This document shows, one piece after another, positions 56,946 to 64,000 of a stretch of 64,000 nucleotides of DNA. Position 1 is the stretch's first letter. Each line of letters starts with the position of its first letter. The translations under genes were made by a program, and so were the position numbers. The stretch lies in contig JAFFJZ010000002.1 in the NCBI GenBank assembly GCA_018340375.1, positions 15,890,001 through 15,954,000 of the forward strand, given 5' to 3'. The stretch comes from Gonatopus flavifemur (lineage: Eukaryota > Arthropoda > Insecta > Hymenoptera > Dryinidae). The notes under the pieces were generated by a model. It searched no databases and had not been told where the DNA came from. It saw only the letters and a list, made by a program, of their open reading frames with translations.

Positions 56946-57896
56946 ACTGTTAAAAATTTTCTTGAATTTTAATGCACTCTCAATGTACCAGTGTACATGA
57001 AATTTCAACTTGAAGGTACATGAAATGATATTCAAGTATTATTACATTAATTTTCAAATCATGTGGAATTGAATTACAATTTCAAGTATCGGTACATTAA
57101 AAATTAACTTAGACTAAATCGATAGAGATTTGAGAAAATAACATAACCATCGATAATGTTTGAAATTGAGTGAATGAATCGAATAATTATAATCTTCTTG
57201 TGATTATAAATTTTGAAATTATTATTCTCAATCGCATTAGGTTACACTCTACGAGTCTTATCGTTGAGAGTGCTTGAACGACACTGAACCCCAACAGAAC
57301 CTAAAATGTGTGTACGTCTAGGAAACCTCCGAAGGACGTCCGAGAAACGTATTTGAACGTTTCCTGAACGTACACAAATTTTAGGTTCTGTTGGGGAAGG
57401 GTACGAAATTTTGCGCGAAATATTTTCGTGAATCACGTGAGAAATAAAAGTTTTATGAATACGATGATAAAATACATGCTTGGGATTGAGGATTTTAATT
57501 TCCTAGTGGTTCTGAAACATTATGGGATCGATGGAAAATTCTCACGGTTGAAGGTTATAATTCAGAAAATTTGGCTTCCTATATTTCAGAACCAATATGG
57601 AATAAGAATTTGCATTCACAGTGCGCAATCCCATGCATGTATTTTATTATCACATATTTGAAATTTGTAATTCTTACATATTTTATAAAAGAAGGATGCG
57701 AAAAATATCATATTTTTCGTCTGTCGCTTGAAGGTCTGTAATTTTTAGGTCCTTAATGTACCAAATCCATGTACATCAAATTCAATGTATGTAGACTTGA
57801 TATTTGTGGAACCTGTACATGAATTTTCAGTTACGTACTTGAAAAAAACTTCCAGTAGATTTACATTGAAATTCATGCGGGAATTTTTAACAGTGA
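56946..57896. mobile_element. Possible 950-bp element with CACTGTTAAAAATT ends
   Basis: Left end CACTGTTAAAAATTTTCTTG, right end GGAATTTTTAACAGTG. GTACATGAAATTTCAA-type blocks occur on both sides (56990-57030 and 57810-57860). It encloses the fold-back at 57289-57396 and unrelated sequence, so it may be one element split by insertions or two separate ends. Confidence 0.45.
57289..57396. repeat. Short fold-back
   Basis: CCCCAACAGAACCTAAAATG then TGTGTACGT pairs with ACGTACACAAATTTTAGG then TTCTGTTGGGG; a second inner pair is CGTCTAGGAAACCT with AGTTTCC-like sequence. The minus frame at 57242-57436 is derived from it. Confidence 0.8.
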
Positions 57897-57899
57897 ATT

Positions 57900-58200
57900 T
57901 CAGGTCTCGGTTTCATTTTCAGAAAACTTAAAAAGAATAATGTAAATGAGTAAAAACAATTTTCAAAGCATGAACAATGATGAGAGAACGTACTAATATA
58001 TACTGAGAAAAAAAATGGGTTGTAAGAGCGGAATATCATTTTACTGTGTAACTTTTGATGAAACAGCGAAGTATTGAGTCATTTCAGCTCTCGAGTTGGC
58101 TGTCACCACGAATCATTTGCAAGTGCAGCTAAATTTCGAGTATAGAAAAGTTGGCTGTACTAGTAGAATTTGTTCGCGGTAGCAGTGGAAAAATCTACCA
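57900..58200. repeat. Decayed CACTGAGAAAAA-type element
   Basis: ATACTGAGAAAAAAAATGGG at about 58003, then AGTTGGCTGTCACC, TGCAGCTAAATTTCG and AGTTGGCTGTACTAG motifs. No matching right end could be placed. Confidence 0.4.
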
Positions 58201-58201
58201 C

Positions 58202-58386
58202 ACAGCGAAAAATTTTGTGTCACAGGAGGTCCACTCATAGTGTGTGTTGAAAACAACATATCAAATTCTGAAATTCCCAGATTTCCAGTGTAAATTTAAC
58301 ATTTTTGTGCTGATTTGATAGATTTTGTGTGTTAATGTTTAACATAAATTGCGAGTGGACCTCCTGGAACAAAATTTTTCACTGTG
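58202..58386. mobile_element. CACAGCGAAAAATTTTGTGT fold-back
   Basis: CACAGCGAAAAATTTTGTGT, then GGAGGTCCACTC on the left mirror GAGTGGACCTCC, then AACAAAATTTTTCACTGTG on the right. About 185 bp. A related element follows at 58413. Confidence 0.85.
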
Positions 58387-58412
58387 CAGAAAGTATACAA
58401 TCGTATACACAG

Positions 58413-58580
58413 TAGAAAATTTTGTGTTAGAGAACGGTCCATTCAAATTTCGTGTTGGAAATCGATACAGATAACTGTCAAATTGACAGATTTTCAATGT
58501 AAACTCAACACTTTTGTGTTAATTTCTCACATTCTTCGTGTCAATATTTAACACAAATTTTGAGTGGAACGTTTGTACAA
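58413..58580. mobile_element. Relative of 58202-58386, immediately downstream
   Basis: Begins CACAGTAGAAAATTTTGTGT, then CGGTCCATTCAAA, mirrored by TTTGAGTGGAACG. The middle carries CCAACACTTTTGTG-like blocks (GTAAACTCAACACTTTTGTG versus GTAAATTTAACATTTTTGTG in its neighbour). Confidence 0.75.
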
Positions 58581-59525
58581 TCACATCCAGAAATATTAAC
58601 AATTCCGTATAAACACGGCAGTAGTATATTCAAGTTCTAAGAGACCTTTCTATAAACCCTTTCTTCGACGTTTGTTTTTTTTTCACTGATATCCTCGTTG
58701 AAGAAGAGTTGAAATTCTGGAAAATGTACGGTACAAGAGTAAATCACATACACGTACATTAATTATAATACTATATCAATAATTTGAATATCGATCGATG
58801 AATAATGAAATAAATTGTAAGCTGGTATGACTAAGATACTATATGATACCATACAGACACGCGAAAGTGTTAAGTACGAACAACAGTGGTCAGTTGGTGA
58901 ATCATACGCCGATTCACAGCGAGGTAAACTAGCTACACGTGGATGAATGCACGTGTGGGTATATATGTATGTAAATTTTGCTATAGCTGTCCGTTGGCTT
59001 TGTTCGTGAGACAAGAAAAGTCACGTTCAAACATCAAGGTTTGCATTTATAACGGTGGATGAAAATCTTCTTTTCACTTTTCATGTAGTTTCTTCCGAAT
59101 AATTCTTATTAGAATTACAATTTCCAGACATTAGAAATTTGAATTCATACATTTATGTTGAATTTTGCAATACTTAAAATACCAATCGATGAGCTGGAGT
59201 TCCAAACATTTTGACTGTTTTGGTTTTTCTATGTTCAGGTTTTGTTGAATATCGCGGACAAAACTGTCCAAATTTATCGACCCACATTGAGAGAATTTTA
59301 TTTGAAAAATTACTGTGAAATTCCAGGGATCGAGGGAGGAGTAGGAATTTTTTAAAATATTACTGTGCATTTTGTCAAACTTATCGAAAATATCACTTTC
59401 AACTGTTTGGAGACTCACTCATTTTTACAGGCTGCACAGTAATTTTTGGAAGAATTTTCACTTGTCTGTGACGAAATCGTTTTTTTTCATTAATTGTAAA
59501 CATGTTGAACTTATGCTTTACACCT
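58581..59525. other. Non-coding stretch
   Basis: Frames on the minus strand at 58763-59014 and 59131-59418 have no recognisable domain. The second covers a partial fold-back with AAATTACTGTG and CACAGTAATTT motifs near 59308 and 59436. Confidence 0.45.
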
Positions 59526-59529
59526 CAAT

Positions 59530-59953
59530 ATAATAATCAATATCCATATTCATGCGAATATCTTACATTCTATGTAATATTCTCTAATGTCCAATATGCA
59601 TATTCTATGTAATGCCCAATATGCATATTCTATGCAATATTCAATATGCATATTTGTATTCAATGTGCATATTCGTGCATGAATATTCTACATAATATTC
59701 AATGTGCAAATCTTCGCATGAATATTCTATAATTCATACATGAATATTCTACATAATATTCAATGTACATATTCATGCATAAATATTCTATGATATTCCA
59801 TGTACATATTCATACGTGAATATTCTATGTGGTATTCAATATACATATTCGTACATGAATATTCTACCAAATATTCAATATACATATTCATGCATAAATA
59901 TTCTATAATATTCCATATACATATTCATATTCAATATATATATATATATATAT
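59530..59953. repeat. AT-rich imperfect minisatellite ending in (TA)n
   Basis: Repeats of ATATTCATGCATGAATATTC, then TA(C/T)ATAATATTCAATGT(G/A)C, at variable spacing of about 30-60 bp, ending in an (AT)n run at 59934-59953. The frame at 59800-60051 is the translated repeat. Confidence 0.85.
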
Positions 59954-60249
59954 TATACGTTCTCATTCCTTTTATATGCATATTCACATTTCATGTGATT
60001 GAACATACCTTCCAGCAAACGAATAAATTAAATAACACATTTTGCTATTAAAGAATGTTCAATCGTGAAATTCATTTTAGACTGTAGTGCGAACTTTCAC
60101 CCAAACTTCACGCGATAGATAAGACATCGTCGAGTGAACACCATGTACTTGTGATGCGTCATGAGGACAGTTCATGGATTCATCATCGATAGATCAAAGT
60201 ACATTTTTCTAATCTACGAAAACAAGTCCACCATGATGGATTTTCATGG

Positions 60250-60283
60250 TATAAAAACCCATGCATTGGGCCCAAAAGTCAGT
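60250..60283 (+). promoter_or_regulatory. TATA box plus TCAGT initiator in LTR-like copy 2
   Basis: TATAAAAA at 60250 and TCAGT at 60279-60283 put the presumed start A (60281) 31 bp downstream of the TATA. The intervening GGGCCCAAAAG is identical in both copies. Confidence 0.55.
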
Positions 60284-60374
60284 ATTCGCAGTAATAGTCT
60301 CCGCTCCAGTTTTCACCTCGCGCTCAACGTTCTTCTTACAAAATTTCAAAGTGTTCAAGTTAAATTCTTTTCAA

Positions 60375-60597
60375 GGTGTTAGAAATATTTTGTATTTCAT
60401 TTCAAAGTGTTAGAAATATTTTGTATTTCATTTCAAAGTGTTAGAAATATTTTGTATTTCTTTTCAAAGTGTTAGAAATATTTTGTATTTCTTTCCAAAG
60501 TGTTAGAAATATTTTGTGTTTCTTTTCAAAAGTGTTAGAAATATTTTGTACTTCTTTTTCAAGGTGTTTCAAATATTTTGTGTTTCTTCCAAGGATT
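60375..60597 (+). repeat. 31-bp tandem array within LTR-like copy 2
   Basis: About seven units made of GTGTTAGAAATATTTTGT then (A/G)TTTC(A/T)TTTCAAA. Copy 1 (about 35530-35640) has only a short, degenerate version, so the array grew after the copies separated. Confidence 0.85.
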
Positions 60598-61367
60598 ATT
60601 GTGCCATATTTTGGATTTTTCTCTTTGTAAGTGAAAATTTGACTGAGTGAAGAAATCGTAATAATTCCATTTCAATTTGTGTATTGAGCAACTTTGTTTC
60701 ATCTCATATTCGAATACATTGTCTTCTAAATTCAACCCCATAGTGACGAAAATTGACTACTTGGAAAAATCTAGTTGGCTAGAATTTCTCAGATGTCAAT
60801 TGAGTCTATCACCAATTAATTGTGTGGGAAATTCAGTTGGCTGGAGTCTCACATATTAATTGGTAATTCCAAATTTAACTCACTTACGATTATTCGTGGA
60901 AATTCAGTTGGCTGGAATCACACGAGTAATTGTTTGAATGTCAAAATTGGTAGTTGTGGGAAATTCAGTTGGCTGGAATCTCGCAACTGTTAATTAGAGA
61001 CTATAACAGTTAAAGTAATACCAAACAAGACCATGTATGTATTCTAGTAATGGAATATGAATGAATTAAAAACTGAAATTGAGCTTTTAAAAGATCGTAT
61101 CAAGATCCGAGAAACAAAGTTGCTTCGAAATAATTTAGATTCCAAAATATGTAATAAAATCATTTTTCTTGTAAGTTTGACTTGAAAGAGCCAATAACCC
61201 CAATGTTAAAGATGAGGTCGATATATGTATACAATTGAAATATGACTGATGTAGAACAAAGAGTAGAATTTGACAAAAGTATGTTGAAATCTCTGATTCT
61301 GATTCAAAGTTATTGAAGTTGGCTGTAAGAGAATTGTTTCATGTAGAATTATTCGAATCTTCATTGT

Positions 61368-61373
61368 AATAAA
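61368..61373 (+). terminator. Polyadenylation signal in LTR-like copy 2
   Basis: AATAAA within CATTGTAATAAATCTTATAT; the same signal and context are kept in copy 1 (minus, 34738-34743). Confidence 0.4.
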
Positions 61374-61556
61374 TCTTATATTTTTATAAATTCAATGTTT
61401 TTATTCAACTTTCCTCCTCCAATTGTTCTGTTTCTCCCCATCCTTGTCCATGACACAAAATAGGGGAACTTATATTTTAAGGTGTTAATATTCTATATTA
61501 ATTCCTTTGCCATTGTCATTGAAAGGAATATTCTTTGAATATCTCTGGACGTGACA

Positions 61557-62960
61557 TGTCCTTCGAGTACTGGAATTTTACGGTAATTTTTACAAAGTAA
61601 TTTTTTCAGTGCAAGAATAAATACATTGTTAAAAGAATATGTGGATTTAATACACAAAAGCAATCAACACATATATTTGTGTTTGAAATCCACTACAGAT
61701 CTTATGAGAATTCAAATAAAATTTGCTATGAAAATCATTTTGAGGTAATATTGTGTTTAAATTTCAATATGTTATGTCGAGTACTTTCAAACTTTTGTAT
61801 CAAAATTAACAAAAATATTCTAAAATTTGCAGTAGAAATTTTTAAAGGCCATTTTTATGTATCTGATGTTGAAATTATAATCCAGATATCACTATTGGGA
61901 AATGTTCATAATCCTTTTGTCTGTTTTGTTGTAATCACAGATTTGTGTACAAAATCTCCTACTGAAGTTCTCACAATCACTTAGTTGCCAAACCAACATA
62001 TGTCTTGTTTCATCGGAAATTAAATCTTGGAAACGAAAAAAGAGTTTCCTGTAGCAGAAAACTTCCTTGTTCTATTTACACTCTAAAAAGTTTGGCAATG
62101 TTGAAGGAAGTCTGTACCGAATAGTGTTATTTCAACACCATTTAGAGTCATTTCTATATCATTTCTGATTAGAAGACAGTTCTTGAAATATAAAGAAAAA
62201 GACGTAATTCTGTGCACTACAATTGTACTGTCAGGTACTTAAATTAATAAAGTACTTTTCCTAAGAACACATTTTCTTGTTCTGAGAAAATATTTCTTTG
62301 TCTTGTCTCGAGAAAATGTGTACTTGAGATGAAAAAAATGTTCTCCACGTCACAATGTATAGCCTCGAACTGGGAAAAAGTTTTCTCCCTTTGAAGAGAG
62401 TTTTTTTTTATAATATCGAAAGAATATCGAATTGCACTCGGTCAATGCGATATCTTCTTGGTTTAAAATTCTTTATCCTCTCAGTGTAACAATATTTTGT
62501 CAAATTATTTCCTATTTTTTTCTTGTTTTATAATAGAATTTAAGGGTTTATATTTTTATTTTGTAAATTATTTACTTTAATCAGTGAATTACTTTTCGAA
62601 CTGATTTTGATTTTATCTTATGATTTGAAAAATATTCGATCACTGCACGGAGAAAAATGAAACTCGAAAATATAATAATTTCTATAAAAATCGGAAGATT
62701 ACAAATACTTTATAAAAGGCAACAATTGCGATCACCATTTTAAATGCTGAACGTTGAATTTTTTTCAAACGCATAGTAAAATTTGATTGTTCGGCATTTT
62801 GAATTTAAATCGTGTTTATTACTTTTTCACTTTTTATCCATAATTTTTCTTATTTTGCAGTAAAAATCTGTTTTCTTAACTTGATCGTTTTTAGTCTATT
62901 GACAAACTGAGAAAAAGTCTCAGATTCTTATAAGAATTATCATATTTTTGAGATCCACCC
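61557..62960. other. Non-coding stretch
   Basis: AT-rich with partial fold-back pieces such as GAGAAAATATTTCTTTGTCT and CTCGAGAAAATGTG near 62285-62320 and CACGGAGAAAAATGAAAC near 62646. The 101-codon frame at 61679-61984 shows no domain. Confidence 0.45.
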
Positions 62961-62961
62961 T

Positions 62962-63345
62962 CGGAGAAAAACATTTGCTATTACAGCAAAAATCTTGCTC
63001 TTTTAATAAGCGCTTGCCATTCAGCAATCCGAAATTGTAGATAAACGGAGAAAATTTTGTAATAAAAATTAATATATTTATATCGTAGCCGTGGGATATA
63101 CTTTATTGTGGTGGAAAGAACCATGATTATGCGACAAATTACCACAACTCTTCTTGAATTCAATATGCGGAGTAATAAGACAATGTAAAGTTACAGTTCC
63201 TACACAGACGGCTAGAAAATTTCACTGAATTAGCAAATATCTTGCTAAAATAGCAATATTTTTACTGTAACAGCAACCGTTTTACTAATTTAGCAAAGCA
63301 GATTTTTCGGAATCGCGTTTTCAGCAAGAAGTTTTCTCCATGTGG
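62962..63345. mobile_element. Outer AGCAA/TTGCT element, interrupted by another
   Basis: Left part CTCGGAGAAAAACATTTGCT then ATTACAGCAAAAATCTTGCT; right part TAGCAAATATCTTGCTAAAA, GTAACAGCAACCGTTTT and TCAGCAAGAAGTTTTCTCC. The element at 63043-63204 separates them. Confidence 0.6.
63043..63204 (-). mobile_element. Truncated inverted copy of 19504-19734
   Basis: AACGGAGAAAATTTTGTAAT, ATCGTAGCCGTGGGATATAC, AGAACCATGATTATGCGACA and TACCACAACTCTTCTTG are the reverse complement of the right half of 19504-19734. Its far end, beyond TTACAGTTCCTA, is missing. It lies inside 62962-63345. Confidence 0.75.
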
Positions 63346-64000
63346 TAGAACAGAACTAGTTGAAAGAACGTCATTTCGACAAAAATTCCTTACATAACAG
63401 CCACCATTCAATTTTTGATCAGAAATAATTCAATTTTGACTAGTATCATATTTTCAATTATATTTTTATATTCCAAATGCAATAAGAATGATTATATTTG
63501 AAGATAAAAATAAGGTCTAAATGAATTCACATTAAATTACGCCACAATTAAGTGCTTCAAGGTGTAGCATTCGAACCTTTTGTGATGAGTTCGAAATTAT
63601 GTGAGACTGACATTTTTTTTTTGACTTATCTGTTTTATTTGGGAGAGATTAAAAATCCATACCATGTAATCCCAGAAATAACCCGGTCCCCCAGGTGGTT
63701 CGAAGCAAAATTGAAAGAAGATATCCTCGCGGAGTGTTAGAAAAGTTTGAGGAAACAGAGGTGGTCCCGTACCACATGGTAAACTATTCCCGCCTGTGTT
63801 TGGTTATTTACGGTACACTTGCGTACACCTTGTATATATGCATGTAAAAGGGTAATGAATGATAGTCACGATCGAATCAACCCTCTGACTCACTGTATGC
63901 AATATCACTTTACTCTCTGTACACAAGAGCAATCAATTTTCGGTGAGAAATTCATTTGAATCTGTTATATCGTGTTGTTTTAGTTCCAAACATGTGAGTA
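63346..64000. other. Non-coding right edge
   Basis: The frame at 63552-63740 is open for 62 codons and less AT-rich at its end (PRWFEAKLKEDILAEC) but lacks a clear acceptor and matches no family I can name. Confidence 0.4.

Larger units (their letters stand above)
60092..61556 (+). mobile_element. LTR-like repeat, copy 2 (plus orientation)
   Basis: Inverted counterpart of 34555-35909, diverged but collinear. It starts AACTTTCACC and ends GGACGTGACA. It keeps TATAAAAA (60250-60257), TCAGT (60279-60283), a GGAAATTCAGTTGGCTGGAA repeat block (about 60770-60985) and AATAAA (61368-61373). It is ~110 bp longer than copy 1, mostly through a 31-bp tandem array at 60375-60597. The frames at 60161-60382 and 60677-60859 are not supported as genes: the second is a similar but uninformative frame in both copies. 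No gag-pol region is adjacent. Confidence 0.6.

Noticed and set aside
63552..63740. Frame ending PRWFEAKLKEDILAEC as a downstream exon of the EF-hand gene (FEAK occurs in that family)
   Set aside because: The surrounding residues do not fit the family, the reading phase lacks a proper acceptor, and the stop comes too early.

Overview
This window looks like non-coding DNA from an AT-rich animal genome, most probably an insect. The reasons are one exon of a Swiprosin/EFHD-type EF-hand protein with proper splice sites, a repeat carrying a TATA box plus TCAGT initiator at arthropod spacing, a 5'-truncated non-LTR retrotransposon tail, and dozens of short fold-back elements, many flanked by TA. 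I see no bacterial operons, RNA genes or CRISPR arrays. The species cannot be named from the sequence. Almost every ATG-to-stop reading frame here is short and lies in repeats or random AT-rich sequence.

Layout. About 202-11813 is one composite structure: two ~2.6-kb direct repeats, nearly identical, enclose ~6.4 kb of non-coding sequence. That interior starts with two imperfect ~130-bp repeats, continues as a large 31-bp minisatellite (about 3290-8646) with a ~2.23-kb higher-order duplication, and flips strand at about 8647 for its last ~550 bp. About 11814-45170 is intergenic or intronic sequence full of fold-back elements of roughly 180-700 bp, with a LINE 3' end (16273-16787), a 1.7-kb element with inverted CAGGGTGTCT-type ends (21308-23020), GC-rich GGGCC/CCAAG mosaics (1200-2110, 21893-22440, 30350-31320), a CTGATCAGG-rich mosaic (32940-34080), the first copy of an LTR-like repeat (34555-35909) and a duplicated ~470-bp segment (41619-42095 and 42746-43207) that may carry a small spliced gene.

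The only confident coding sequence is the exon at 45174-45321 on the + strand. It covers both EF-hand calcium-binding loops and stops exactly at residue 12 of the second. I could not find the neighbouring exons, so they probably lie outside the window and much of this DNA may be large introns of that gene. From 45322 to 64000 there are more fold-back elements, an AT-rich minisatellite (59530-59953) and the second, inverted copy of the LTR-like repeat (60092-61556).

The genes do not form a pathway. The interest lies in repeat architecture: the satellite-bearing element with long terminal direct repeats, recurrent nesting of TA-inserting elements inside one another, the promoter-bearing repeat pair, and the duplicated segment bracketed by inverted arms.
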